Below, piece after piece: positions 53,793 to 62,671 of a DNA stretch of 64,000 nucleotides. The notes below the pieces were generated by a model. The model was not told where the DNA came from, did not search any database, and was given only the letters and a program-made list of their open reading frames with translations. The first letter of the stretch is position 1. The number at the start of each line of letters is the position of its first letter. The stretch covers positions 62,001 to 126,000 of the forward strand of contig NZ_SOAN01000006.1 of assembly GCF_004364585.1 (NCBI RefSeq), given 5' to 3'. Source of the DNA: Nesterenkonia aurantiaca (GTDB lineage Bacteria > Actinomycetota > Actinomycetes > Actinomycetales > Micrococcaceae). Both the position numbers and the translations under genes were made by a program.

Positions 53793-55028
53793 ATGTCCGC
53801 ACCGTCGATCCAGGCCCCGCAGCGGGTCGCCGGCACCGTAGACGAAGCACCCGCCAAGCGACCCGTCAGCCCCTTCGAACGGTTCGGACTCTCCGGTCGC
53901 ACCCTGGACGCCGTGAACTGGCTCTCCGTGGCTCTGGCCATCTACGTGCTGATCACGGCGGTCAACGTCATCGGCACCGGTTTCGGCATCGCCACCGGGG
54001 ACCAGGCCGAGAGCCTCTTCGCCTTCGCGACCAACCCGATCATCGGGCTGATGATCGGCATCGCGGCCACCGCGCTGACCCAGTCCTCCTCCACCACCAC
54101 CTCGGTGACCGTGGGCCTGGTCGCCGGCGGGCTGCCGCTGGGGGTCGCGATCCCGATCATGCTCGGCGCCAACATCGGCACCACCCTGACCAATACGCTG
54201 GTCAGCCTGGGCATGGTGCGCGAGCAGGAGTCCTTCCGCCGCGGGTTCGCCGCCGCGACCGTGCATGACTTCTTCAACCTCATCGCCGTGGTGATCTTCC
54301 TGCCGCTGGAGATGATGTTCAGCCTGCTCGAGCGGCTCTCCACGTTCTTCGCCGGACTTGCCGTAGGGACCGACGGCGGCCCGGTCGCCTATGTGCTGGC
54401 GGGAGTGGGTTCCACCATCAAGGCCGGCACCAAGCCGCTGGCGAACCTGATCGAGGACACGCTGAGCTTCATCCCGGGCAGCTGGCACGGGGTGGCGATG
54501 ATCGTCGTCGCCATCGTGCTGATCCTGCTGGTGATCAACTTCATCGGCAAGCTGCTCAAGGTGCTGCTGGTCGGCAAGGCCAAGCAGGTGCTGCATGCGG
54601 CCATCGGGCGCGGTCCGATCGCCGGCATCGGCTCCGGCGCGGCGGTCACCGTGATGGTGCAGTCCTCCTCGACCTCCACCGCACTGATCGTGCCGCTGGC
54701 CGGTTCAGGTGCCTTCACGCTCAAGCAGCTCTACCCCTTCACCCTGGGCGCCAACATCGGCACCACGGTCACCGCCCTGATCGCGGCCTTCGCCTTCGAC
54801 GGTCCCGCCGGTGAGATCGCGCTGACCGCGGCGCTGGCCCACCTGTTCTTCAACGTGTTGGCCACCCTGCTCATCTTCTGCACCCCCTGGCTGCGGGACC
54901 TCCCGCCGCGCGGAGCCACCTGGCTCGCCGACCTGGCCGCCGAGAAGAAGGCCTTCGCCTTCGCCTGGGTCCTGGGCGTGTTCGTCGTGATCCCGCTGGC
55001 GCTGATCGGCCTGAGCATCATCTTCTGA
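53793..55028 (+). CDS. Na+/phosphate symporter family protein (NptA type)
   Basis: A 411-residue membrane protein with the inverted-repeat signatures of the Na/Pi-II family: TALTQSSSTTTSVTVG and TVMVQSSSTSTALIV, each followed by a conserved GANIGTT (LGANIGTTLTN, LGANIGTTVTA). It probably imports phosphate with sodium, fitting a salt-tolerant lifestyle though not proving it. The start at 53793 has AGAGGAG upstream. Confidence 0.91.
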   Translation: MSAPSIQAPQRVAGTVDEAPAKRPVSPFERFGLSGRTLDAVNWLSVALAIYVLITAVNVIGTGFGIATGDQAESLFAFATNPIIGLMIGIAATALTQSSSTTTSVTVGLVAGGLPLGVAIPIMLGANIGTTLTNTLVSLGMVREQESFRRGFAAATVHDFFNLIAVVIFLPLEMMFSLLERLSTFFAGLAVGTDGGPVAYVLAGVGSTIKAGTKPLANLIEDTLSFIPGSWHGVAMIVVAIVLILLVINFIGKLLKVLLVGKAKQVLHAAIGRGPIAGIGSGAAVTVMVQSSSTSTALIVPLAGSGAFTLKQLYPFTLGANIGTTVTALIAAFAFDGPAGEIALTAALAHLFFNVLATLLIFCTPWLRDLPPRGATWLADLAAEKKAFAFAWVLGVFVVIPLALIGLSIIF

Positions 55029-55044
55029 CCCGCGCTCCACGAAC

Positions 55045-55112
55045 AAAGACCCCGCCAGTCGAGTTCTCTGGTCGATACGTATCGACCGGAGAACTCAACT
55101 GGCGGGGTCTTT
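55045..55112. terminator. Very long bidirectional hairpin terminator
   Basis: Two 34-base arms meet at the palindromic centre GATACGTATC with no separate loop and only two non-Watson-Crick positions. It starts with AAAGACCCCGCC and ends GGCGGGGTCTTT, so it can stop transcription from both convergent genes. Confidence 0.9.
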
Positions 55113-55128
55113 GGTGTCTGGGGGAGGG

Positions 55129-55617
55129 TCAGCGCATGTTGACGAACTGCAGGTCGGCGTCCTCGAAGTTCTTCAACATCGCGATGACCTCCTGCAGGTC
55201 GTCGCGGGACTTCGAGGTCACGCGCAGCTCGTCACCCTGAATCGTGGCCTTCACGGTCTTCGGGCCCTCGTCGCGGATCAGCTTGGTGATCTTCTTCGCC
55301 GTGGGCTGGTCGATGCCCTCCTTGATCTCGCCCTCGATCCGGAACTCCTTGCCCGAGGCGTAGGGCTCTCCGGAGTCGAAGGACTTCAGTGAGATGCCAC
55401 GCTTGACCAGCTTGGAGCCGAAGACATCTTCCACTGCTTTGGCGCGCTCCTCGGAGTTGGCCTTGATCAGGAGCTTCTCCCCGGAGTAGTCGATCTCCGC
55501 GCCGGTGCCCTTGAAGTCATAGCGCTGGGCGATCTCCTTCTGCGCCTGGTTCAACGCATTGGCGACCTCCTGCTTGTCCACCTTCGAGACGACGTCGAAC
55601 GTCGAGTCCTTAGCCAT
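55129..55617 (-). CDS. YajQ family cyclic-di-GMP-binding protein
   Basis: A 162-residue protein with the full YajQ pattern: [44 protein letters not shown] and [21 protein letters not shown] to the C-terminus LQFVNMR. Family members bind nucleotides, cyclic di-GMP in Xanthomonas; the role in actinobacteria is unknown. AGGAGG precedes the ATG at good spacing. Confidence 0.93.
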   Translation of the reverse strand: MAKDSTFDVVSKVDKQEVANALNQAQKEIAQRYDFKGTGAEIDYSGEKLLIKANSEERAKAVEDVFGSKLVKRGISLKSFDSGEPYASGKEFRIEGEIKEGIDQPTAKKITKLIRDEGPKTVKATIQGDELRVTSKSRDDLQEVIAMLKNFEDADLQFVNMR

Positions 55618-55823
55618 GAGTACCTCCTGATCGGCATGGATATGTGCCGCCGAGTCTAATCGTCATGGCCTGTCGAGTGGCGCGCTGAGCCCGCCCGCGG
55701 GAGCGTTCTGGCCCTGCGGCGTCTCCGGTGAGGTCCCATGCCGCCCAATCTGAATCCATGGGAGACGACTCCAGGGTCGACCCGGATGGGCCGACCCTGG
55801 AGTCGTGGATCACGCGAAGTTCC

Positions 55824-57191
55824 TCAGACGAAGGTGGAGTTCAGCCCATCCTCGGTGGCGCGGAGGATCAGCTGAGCCAGACCGTCGAGAAGCTCCTTGT
55901 CCTCGGGCAGCTGGGCGCAGGAGATCCGCAGCAGACCGGTGGGCTGTTCGGTCATGTGCGAGCTGCTGCCGACGTCGGTGATGACGCCCTGGGCGCTGAG
56001 CGTGAGCGCCGCGGTGCGCTCGTCGGGCACCTGGACCCAGATCGCCCAGCTCGCCGGGCCCGCGTGGGCGGTGAGGCCGACCTCGGCGAGGGCCTCCAGC
56101 GCCATCCGACGCCGGTTCGCGTAGCGGGTCCTGGCACTGTTGAGCCGGCGCCCGGCGCTTGGATCGCGCAGCAGGAAGGCCAGCGTGTTCTGCAGGATGC
56201 GGCTGTTTGAGCTGACCCCACCGGAACGCTCGGCGATCGCCCTGTTGATGAGCTGTTTGGGTCCGGACATCACAGCGGTGCGAAGGTCCATGCCGTAGGC
56301 GCGTTCGAAGCCGATGACGCGCAGGGTGCGTTCAGGCAGCAGGACGTCCAGTGAGTGCGCGAAGGGATCCACCTCGGCGAGCGGGCCCAGTGGGTCCTCC
56401 TCGATGATGACGGTCTCGGGGGAGGACTCCAGCACCCGCGCGAGCTCCTGGGTGCGCTCGGCGCTCAGCAGGTGGCGCGGCGAGAAGGCTCCGCCGGGGC
56501 TGTGCACGAACGCCACGGCGCCGGCGTCGAGGGCTCGCTGCAGCGCCTCGGGGACCGGGCCGTGCTCATCGACCGGGACCCCGATGGTGCGCAGCCCGAG
56601 GCTCTTGGGCACCGAGAGGTAACCGGGGGAGGCTGGTTCCTCCACTGCGATCAGGTCCCCGCCGCTGGTCACGGACTTGGTCGCGAGCCAGAGCCCCTCG
56701 GTGGCGGAGGAGATGGCGGCGAAGCTGCGTGTCTGGGTGCTCTCGGCCTGCTGGCCGAGCTTCTTCTCCACGGCGCGCTGCAGCTCGGGCAGGATATGTT
56801 CCCGGCTCCAGCTGTGCAGCTGTGGCTGCTTGAGGCTGCGCACCATGGCCTCCTCGAGGGAGGGCAGCAGCCGCGGGTCTGGGCTGCAGTGCAGCAGGTC
56901 GACGCCAGACCAGCTGCGGAAGTTGGGCCCGCCGACGTCGCCGGGCTCCACGATGCGGGTGCCGCCGCGGCGGCGAGTCTCCACCAGGTTGGACTCGCGC
57001 AGCAGGCTCCAGGCCTGGGCGATGGTGCCGACGCTGACTCCTATCTCCGTGGCGAGGTCGCGGACGGTGGGCAGACGCATACCGCCGCTGAGCGTGCCCG
57101 CGCTGATCAGCTCGCGCACCTGCTCGGCGAGGCCGCTGGGGCTGCGTTCGCTCAGGTGTCGTGCCAGTGTCTCGGCCTCGATATCGGCCAC
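55824..57191 (-). CDS. MocR/GntR-type regulator with a degenerate aminotransferase-like domain
   Basis: A 455-residue protein. Residues 16-78 form a winged helix of the GntR type (GLAEQVRELISAGTL, RLPTVRDLATEIGVSVGTIAQAW). The rest has fold-type I aminotransferase layout. The PLP lysine is missing: MocR proteins read SFSK-x-x-GPDLR here, but this one has GFERAYGMDLR, with Arg297 at the Lys position. The Asp/Tyr cofactor region (IIEEDPLGPL) and the Asn loop (HSPGGAFSPRH) also diverge. The C-terminal LLRIS Arg is kept. It cannot form the normal internal aldimine and may sense another ligand. The GTG start at 57191 follows AAGGAG closely; an upstream ATG at 57231 is possible. Confidence 0.82.
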   Translation of the reverse strand: MADIEAETLARHLSERSPSGLAEQVRELISAGTLSGGMRLPTVRDLATEIGVSVGTIAQAWSLLRESNLVETRRRGGTRIVEPGDVGGPNFRSWSGVDLLHCSPDPRLLPSLEEAMVRSLKQPQLHSWSREHILPELQRAVEKKLGQQAESTQTRSFAAISSATEGLWLATKSVTSGGDLIAVEEPASPGYLSVPKSLGLRTIGVPVDEHGPVPEALQRALDAGAVAFVHSPGGAFSPRHLLSAERTQELARVLESSPETVIIEEDPLGPLAEVDPFAHSLDVLLPERTLRVIGFERAYGMDLRTAVMSGPKQLINRAIAERSGGVSSNSRILQNTLAFLLRDPSAGRRLNSARTRYANRRRMALEALAEVGLTAHAGPASWAIWVQVPDERTAALTLSAQGVITDVGSSSHMTEQPTGLLRISCAQLPEDKELLDGLAQLILRATEDGLNSTFV

Positions 57192-57398
57192 AGTGCTCCT
57201 TGAGGGTGGGTGCTGGGTAGGGGCATGCATCAGTGCGGAGGAACTGAACGGGACCGTCCCACACGCAAGCGTGGTTGAGGCCAACCTTACTCCTTGTTCA
57301 ACAAACGGATTCGAAAATTTCCGGTGTTGTCGCTAAGGTAATGGGGTGCCTCATACGGGGCGCCGAAAACTCCTCCGGGAGCATTCGTGTGGTTGCAC

Positions 57399-57483
57399 GG
57401 CAGATTACCCGAGCGGCCAAAGGGGGCTGACTGTAAATCAGCTGGCATCGCCTACGGGGGTTCGAATCCCTCATCTGCCACCA
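57399..57483 (+). tRNA. tRNA-Tyr (GTA anticodon)
   Basis: The acceptor stem GGCAGAT pairs with ATCTGCC, followed by A and an encoded CCA. The anticodon stem-loop CTGACTGTAAATCAG carries GTA. A long variable arm and the T loop GGTTCGAATCC are in place, all typical of bacterial tRNA-Tyr. Confidence 0.96.
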
Positions 57484-57493
57484 CGTCGTTCTA

Positions 57494-57531
57494 GGGCGGT
57501 TCGGATCTCAAAGATCCGGACCGCCCTTTTT
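57494..57531 (+). terminator. Intrinsic terminator after tRNA-Tyr
   Basis: A GC-rich stem (GGGCGGTTCGGATCT with AGATCCGGACCGCCC, one T-G pair) with a CAA loop is followed directly by TTTTT. Confidence 0.92.
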
Positions 57532-57628
57532 CGTGTGTCCGTGGCTGGTTCCGCTGGGCGCTTAAGTGGGCCCGGGCCATCGGGGGAGAGGCCGACAACG
57601 CGGCGCTCCTCGCGTAGGGTGGCGAGGC

Positions 57629-58015
57629 ATGGCTACCACTGATCTGACCACAACAGACTTCCAGCAGACCCTCGAGGACAGCGACATCCTGCTCGTTGAC
57701 TTCTGGGCCGACTGGTGCGGCCCCTGCAAGCAGTTCGCTCCGGTGTACTCCCAGGTCTCCGAGCAGCACCCCGATGTCACCTTCGGCAAGGTCGACACAG
57801 AGGCCGAGCGTGAGCTCGCCGCCGCTGCGAACATCACCTCGATCCCGACCCTGATGGCCTTCCGCGAGAAGGTCCTGGTCTTCTCCCAGCCCGGCGCGCT
57901 GAACGCCGAGCAGCTCACCGAGGTCATCACCGCGGTGAAGGACCTCGACATGGCCGAGGTGCATAAGCAGATCGCCGAGGACGCGGCCGAGCAGGACACC
58001 AAGCCCCAGGGCTGA
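57629..58015 (+). CDS. Thioredoxin
   Basis: A 128-residue protein with the classic active site FWADWCGPCKQF (Cys30, Cys33), then VDTEAERELAAAANITSIPTLMAFRE containing the cis-Pro. A C-terminal extension of about 20 acidic residues is slightly longer than standard thioredoxin. It is a cytoplasmic disulfide reductase and a possible electron source for CcdA at 11 kb. TAGGGT at 57615-57620, eight bases before the ATG, suggests a leaderless mRNA. Confidence 0.93.
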   Translation: MATTDLTTTDFQQTLEDSDILLVDFWADWCGPCKQFAPVYSQVSEQHPDVTFGKVDTEAERELAAAANITSIPTLMAFREKVLVFSQPGALNAEQLTEVITAVKDLDMAEVHKQIAEDAAEQDTKPQG

Positions 58016-58076
58016 GTCCGCCCGGGCCTGATCCCTGGGCCTGCTCATAAGCCCCGGCCCGCCCGGTCCCAGCCGC

Positions 58077-59159
58077 TCAGCGGCCCCGGTGATCGGCCGG
58101 GGTCAGCTTCGGCCCGTACTTCTGATCTCGGAAGCCCGAGAGCTTCAGCAGTCGGATGATGCGCTGTCGGTGCGGGGCATAGGGGCTCAGCAGACGCAGC
58201 ATGCCCGCGTCGTCGGTGCGCGCACCGGTCATCGCGGCTCCGACGAAGTTGCTCAGGTGATAATCCCCGACGGAGGGCAGATCTGCCGCTCCGTGCGAGC
58301 GTTGCAGCGCCTCGGCCACCGTCCACTCTCCGGTCCCTGGAATCGAGCGCAGTCGCAGACCCAGTTCGGCCACCGACTCCGTGTCCACGCCGGTGTCCGC
58401 GCTGAGCCTATGGATCGTGAGGGCGCGTTCAGCCAGCCGCTGGATGGTCTTGGACAAGGCCGGCTGGACCCAGAGCTGATGCCATTCCCAGGAGGGAATC
58501 CGGCGCAGCTGGGCCCCGGTCAGCGGCAGCCGCATCCACTCAGGAGTCGGTACCAGGGCCGAAGCCGGGGGCGCCTGCCCATGGCGGCGCAGCAGCTGGC
58601 GCCAGCCCGTGCGCGCCTGATCGTGGGTGACCTTCTGCTCGAAGGTGGCCGTCACCAGCTGGTCGAAGAGTCCTCCGGTGGCCGGCAGGCGCACTCCCGG
58701 ATGCCGCCGTCGTACCCTGACCAGAGCGTTGGAGAGCTGATCGCCGAGGGCATCGAGCAGAAGCTCGGTCTCCAGCCAGCTGTCCTGGACCCCCAGGATC
58801 TGCGCTGCTCGCCGCGCGGCGAGATCGGCCACCACCTCGGCGGTGATGCCCGGACCAGCCGTGGCCACGCGCACCCGCACGGTGGCGGCGCGGATCTGGT
58901 CGAAGCGCAGAGTCGCAGCGCCGAGCTCCGTCCCGGTCGGATCATGGATCCGTTGGCACATCCATGCCCCGGCTCCGGGAGTTCCGCGAGGGCCCCCGGT
59001 CATCGACCTTGCGCCGGGGTCCACCCGGATGCTCGGGTCAGCGGCCCCGCGCTGCAGCACCGACAGCGTTCGGGGCAGGTCCACCGGGCCGCCGAAGTCC
59101 AGCAGCACCTCCTGCTGGTGCGCCCCCGTGCTCGCCCCGATGCTCGGTCCCGTGGTCAT
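58077..59159 (-). CDS. HhH-GPD DNA glycosylase, AlkA-like
   Basis: A 360-residue protein. An N-terminal region of about 150 residues rich in beta-strands (the AlkA N-like part) precedes the helix-hairpin-helix core: LRSIPGTGEWTVAEAL (HhH) and DLPSVGDYHLSN, where Asp is the catalytic residue. It should remove alkylated purines from DNA. The length and actinobacterial N-domain match annotated DNA-3-methyladenine glycosylase 2 proteins. CACAGT lies six bases before the ATG. Confidence 0.87.
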   Translation of the reverse strand: MTTGPSIGASTGAHQQEVLLDFGGPVDLPRTLSVLQRGAADPSIRVDPGARSMTGGPRGTPGAGAWMCQRIHDPTGTELGAATLRFDQIRAATVRVRVATAGPGITAEVVADLAARRAAQILGVQDSWLETELLLDALGDQLSNALVRVRRRHPGVRLPATGGLFDQLVTATFEQKVTHDQARTGWRQLLRRHGQAPPASALVPTPEWMRLPLTGAQLRRIPSWEWHQLWVQPALSKTIQRLAERALTIHRLSADTGVDTESVAELGLRLRSIPGTGEWTVAEALQRSHGAADLPSVGDYHLSNFVGAAMTGARTDDAGMLRLLSPYAPHRQRIIRLLKLSGFRDQKYGPKLTPADHRGR

Positions 59160-59275
59160 GCATCCACTGTGGCACAGGCCCAGGGACGGTGCAGCCGGGC
59201 GCAGATCAGCCGGGCGAAGTTTCGTCAGAAGACGGAATCTGACTGATCTGCTCGGGCATCGGTAGAGTTGGCGGC

Positions 59276-60820
59276 ATGAAATATGCCCAGTCCGTCGTCG
59301 AGCTGATCGGCCGCACCCCCCTGGTGAAGCTGAATCGGATCACCGAGGGCGTCTCTGCCACTGTCCTTGTGAAGCTCGAATACCTCAACCCCGGTGGATC
59401 CATCAAGGATCGCATCGCGCTGAAGATGATCGAGGAGGCCGAGTCCGCCGGTCTGCTCAAGCCCGGGGGAGTGGTGGTCGAGCCGACCTCAGGCAACACC
59501 GGCGTCGGTCTGGCCCTGGTGGCGCAGCAGAAGGGCTACCGGGCGGTCTTCGTGACCGTTCCCAAGGTGGCCCAGGAGAAGCGCGATGTGCTGCGCGCCT
59601 ATGGCGCGGACGTCGTCGTGGGACCCGCCGGGGTGCCGGCCGAGTCCCCGCTGTCCTACTACGGGATCTCCGACCAGCTGGCAGCCGAGATCGAGGGCGG
59701 CTATAAGCCGGACCAGTTCTCCAACCCGGCCGCGCCGAACTCGCACTACGAGACCACCGGCCCCGAGATCTGGGAGGACACCGAGGGCAAGGTCACCCAC
59801 CTGGTGGTCGGTGCCGGCACAGGTGGCACCGTCACCGGCTCCGGACGCTACCTCAAGGAGGTCTCCGCCGATCGCGAGGGCGGGCCGGTGCGCGTGGTGG
59901 TCGCTGACCCCGACGGCTCCATCTACTCCGGCGGTGAAGGTCGCCCGTACTTCGTGGAAGGCGTCGGGGAGGACATCTGGGTCAAGAACTACGACGCGTC
60001 CATCCCTGACGAGCACCATGCGATCTCCGACGCCGAGTCCTTCGCCATGGCGCGACGCCTCGCCACCGAGGAGGGTCTGCTGGTCGGCGGCTCCTCCGGC
60101 ACCGCCGTGGTCGCGGCGCTGCGGATCGCGAAGGACCTGGGCCCCGAGGACGTGGTGGTCGCGGTGCTGCCCGACTCGGGTCGCGGCTACCTGGGCAAGA
60201 TCTTCAACGACCAGTGGATGATCGACCACGGCTTCGGTGCAGTGGTCTCGAACTCCACCGGTGTCGAGATCAGTGTGAAGAGCTCCGAGGAGCTCAGCGA
60301 GGCGGTGGACACTGGACTGATCGGGGCCGACCCGACCGCTGATCATGCCGGCGGGTCCACGACCCAGGGCGCCGCCGCCGCGCCCGTCACCGCCTCCGAC
60401 GTGCTGCTGGCCAAGAGCTCGCTGTTCTCCTCGGCGATGCCCGAGGTGGTCTCGATCTCGCGGCACACCACGCTGCGCGAGGCGGTCTCGGTGATGAACC
60501 GCTACGGCATCGACATCGTCCCGGTGATCGACCAGCCCGGCCGGGTGGCCCGGATCGGGGAGGTCTACGGAGTCGTCGATGTCGCACACCTCTCCGAGGA
60601 CCTGATCGTCGGGCACGCCACCCCCGACGAGCTGGTCGCCGACCACCTCTCCATCGATCTGCCGCTGGTGGGGATCACCGAGACCCTCCCGCAGATACTG
60701 AAGAAGCTCAGGAGCAACCCGACGCTGCTGGTCGCCGAGAACGGCGACATCGTCGGGGTGCTCACCCGCAATGACCTGCTTGCTCACCTCTCAGGTGCCC
60801 AGGAGAAGGAGACCCGATGA
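59276..60820 (+). CDS. cbs: Cystathionine beta-synthase
   Basis: A 514-residue PLP enzyme. Lys44 in NPGGSIKDR holds PLP, with TSGNTG and GTGGTVTG phosphate loops and GGSSGTAV. A CBS-domain pair covers about residues 375-505 (SRHTTLREAVSVMNRYGIDIVPV, LLVAENGDIVGVLTRNDLL). The CBS pair separates it from CysK and points to cystathionine beta-synthase in the transsulfuration route from homocysteine. TAGAGT at 59263-59268 is seven bases before the ATG (leaderless). It overlaps metB by four bases. Confidence 0.92.
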   Translation: MKYAQSVVELIGRTPLVKLNRITEGVSATVLVKLEYLNPGGSIKDRIALKMIEEAESAGLLKPGGVVVEPTSGNTGVGLALVAQQKGYRAVFVTVPKVAQEKRDVLRAYGADVVVGPAGVPAESPLSYYGISDQLAAEIEGGYKPDQFSNPAAPNSHYETTGPEIWEDTEGKVTHLVVGAGTGGTVTGSGRYLKEVSADREGGPVRVVVADPDGSIYSGGEGRPYFVEGVGEDIWVKNYDASIPDEHHAISDAESFAMARRLATEEGLLVGGSSGTAVVAALRIAKDLGPEDVVVAVLPDSGRGYLGKIFNDQWMIDHGFGAVVSNSTGVEISVKSSEELSEAVDTGLIGADPTADHAGGSTTQGAAAAPVTASDVLLAKSSLFSSAMPEVVSISRHTTLREAVSVMNRYGIDIVPVIDQPGRVARIGEVYGVVDVAHLSEDLIVGHATPDELVADHLSIDLPLVGITETLPQILKKLRSNPTLLVAENGDIVGVLTRNDLLAHLSGAQEKETR

Positions 60821-61974
60821 CCGAGAACCGCCACGGATTCGCCACCGACGCCATCCACGCCGGACAAGAGATCGATGAGGTCTTCGGAGCAGTGGTGCCG
60901 CCGCTGCACTTCTCCACCACCTACGCCCCCGACGGAATCGGCAACCTGCGCCGCGGCTACGACTATGGCCGCGCCGGCAACCCCACCCGCACATCGCTGC
61001 AGACCCAGCTGGCCGCGCTGGAGGGCGGACGCCATGCGTTCAGCTTCGGCTCCGGGCTGGCCGCCGAGGATGCGATCATCCGCGCGGTGACCCGGCCCGG
61101 GCAGCGGATCGTGATGGGCAACGACGCCTACGGCGGCTCCTACCGGCTGATCAGCCGGATCCACGGCGACTGGGGCATTGCGAACACCCCGCTGGATCTC
61201 ACCGACCTCGACCGGGTCGAGGCCGAGCTCTCCAAGCCGGACGCCACGCTGCTCTGGGTCGAGACGCCCTCGAACCCGCTGATGGCGATCACCGACATCG
61301 CGGCCCTGGCCAAGATCGCCCACGCCAACCAGGCGCTGCTGCTGGTGGACAACACCTTCGCCAGCCCCTACCTCCAGCAGCCGCTGGCGCTGGGGGCGGA
61401 CATCGTGGTGCACTCCACCACCAAGTACATCGGCGGGCACTCCGACGTCGTCGGCGGCGCCGTGATCACCTCCGACGACGAGCTGGCCGCCTCCATCGGC
61501 TTCCAGCAGTTCGCCGTGGGCGCGGTCTCCGGCCCGCTGGATGCCTACCTGACCACCCGCGGGCTCAAGACGCTGGCGGTGCGGATGGACCGGCACTGCA
61601 GCAACGCCCAGGCGATCGCCGAGCACCTGCTGGACCACCCCGCCGTGGAACGGGTGCTCTACCCGGGCCTCCCGGACCACCCGGGCCATGAGCTGGCGAA
61701 GGCGCAGATGAGCGGCTTCGGCGGCATGGTCTCGATCCAGCTCGCCGGCGGCGAGGCTGCGGCCCGGAAGGTCGCCGAGGGCACCCGACTGTTCATCCTC
61801 GCGGAGTCCCTGGGCGGGATCGAGTCGCTGATGAACTACCCGCATGAGATGACCCACGCCTCGGTGCGCGGCACCGAGCTCGCCGTCCCGGAGAACCTGC
61901 TGCGCCTCTCGGTGGGAATCGAGGATGTGGCGGATCTGATCAACGATCTCGACACCGCCCTCGCCGGGCTCTAG
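60817..61974 (+). CDS. metB: Cystathionine gamma-synthase/gamma-lyase
   Basis: A 385-residue Cys/Met metabolism PLP enzyme. Lys203 in HSTTKYIGGHSD forms the Schiff base; YDYGRAGNPTR and WVETPSNPL are family marks. Being coupled to cbs (ATGA overlap) favours a gamma-lyase role in reverse transsulfuration, but the sequence also fits gamma-synthase, and actinobacterial enzymes often do both. The symbol follows common annotation. Confidence 0.88.
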   Translation: MTENRHGFATDAIHAGQEIDEVFGAVVPPLHFSTTYAPDGIGNLRRGYDYGRAGNPTRTSLQTQLAALEGGRHAFSFGSGLAAEDAIIRAVTRPGQRIVMGNDAYGGSYRLISRIHGDWGIANTPLDLTDLDRVEAELSKPDATLLWVETPSNPLMAITDIAALAKIAHANQALLLVDNTFASPYLQQPLALGADIVVHSTTKYIGGHSDVVGGAVITSDDELAASIGFQQFAVGAVSGPLDAYLTTRGLKTLAVRMDRHCSNAQAIAEHLLDHPAVERVLYPGLPDHPGHELAKAQMSGFGGMVSIQLAGGEAAARKVAEGTRLFILAESLGGIESLMNYPHEMTHASVRGTELAVPENLLRLSVGIEDVADLINDLDTALAGL

Positions 61975-61978
61975 ACCG

Positions 61979-62605
61979 GTGACAGAAGCCTCGCCGACCT
62001 GCCTGGCCGGCGCCGCGGACCGGCTGGGACTCACCGGCACGGTGGATGCGGTCTGCGTGGTGCACCAGCTGATCGACGACCACGCCGGCTCGGTCGGGGT
62101 CAGCGGGATCGACAAGCGCCCGGTCTCCGGCCCGGTCCGGGTGCGGCCCCTGGGGCTCCATGGTGACGTGCAGGCCGACCGGAAGCATCACGGCGGGACC
62201 GAGAAGGCGGTCTACGCCTACGCCGCCGAGGACGCCCAGTGGTGGGCGGCCGAGCTGGGCCGGGAGCTCCCGGCAGGCAGCTTCGGGGAGAACCTGAGAC
62301 TCTCCGGGATCGATCTCGACGGCGCCCACCCCGGAGAGCGCTGGCAGATCGGAGATCAGCTGGTGCTCGAGGCCACGGTTCCGCGGATTCCGTGTGCCAC
62401 CTTCGGGCGCTGGCTGGATCAGCCCGGCTGGGTGAAGCGATTCCTCGCGGCGGGCCGGCCCGGCACCTACTTCAAGGTCATCACCCCCGGCAAGGTGCAG
62501 GCGGGGGACCGCGCCGCCGTGATCGCCGTCGCGGAGGCCCCCGGTACGAGCATTCGAGAGACCGCGTGGCGATACGGCCCGGAACGGGCTCGGCCGAACG
62601 ACTGA
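61979..62605 (+). CDS. MOSC domain protein
   Basis: A 208-residue protein with the MOSC/YiiM pattern: GDVQADRKHHGGTEKAVYAYA, GSFGENLRLSGID, and the conserved cysteine in RIPCATFGRW near residue 139. MOSC proteins use a molybdenum cofactor, often reducing N-hydroxylated compounds. The GTG start is five bases after the metB stop, so it is in the same operon. Confidence 0.88.
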   Translation: MTEASPTCLAGAADRLGLTGTVDAVCVVHQLIDDHAGSVGVSGIDKRPVSGPVRVRPLGLHGDVQADRKHHGGTEKAVYAYAAEDAQWWAAELGRELPAGSFGENLRLSGIDLDGAHPGERWQIGDQLVLEATVPRIPCATFGRWLDQPGWVKRFLAAGRPGTYFKVITPGKVQAGDRAAVIAVAEAPGTSIRETAWRYGPERARPND

Positions 62606-62671
62606 AGGTCCAGCTCAGCGTCCCGGGAGTGAGCTTCGTCTCCAAAGGCGACAGTCAGGGCCCACCTGGGC

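Noticed and set aside
53436-54596. A 386-codon minus-strand frame opposite the phosphate symporter gene
   Set aside because: Antisense shadow of a membrane protein gene with clear QSSS signatures.
57399-57483. tRNA-Tyr as a phage or island attachment site
   Set aside because: No integrase, no direct repeat of the tRNA 3' end and ordinary housekeeping genes on both sides.
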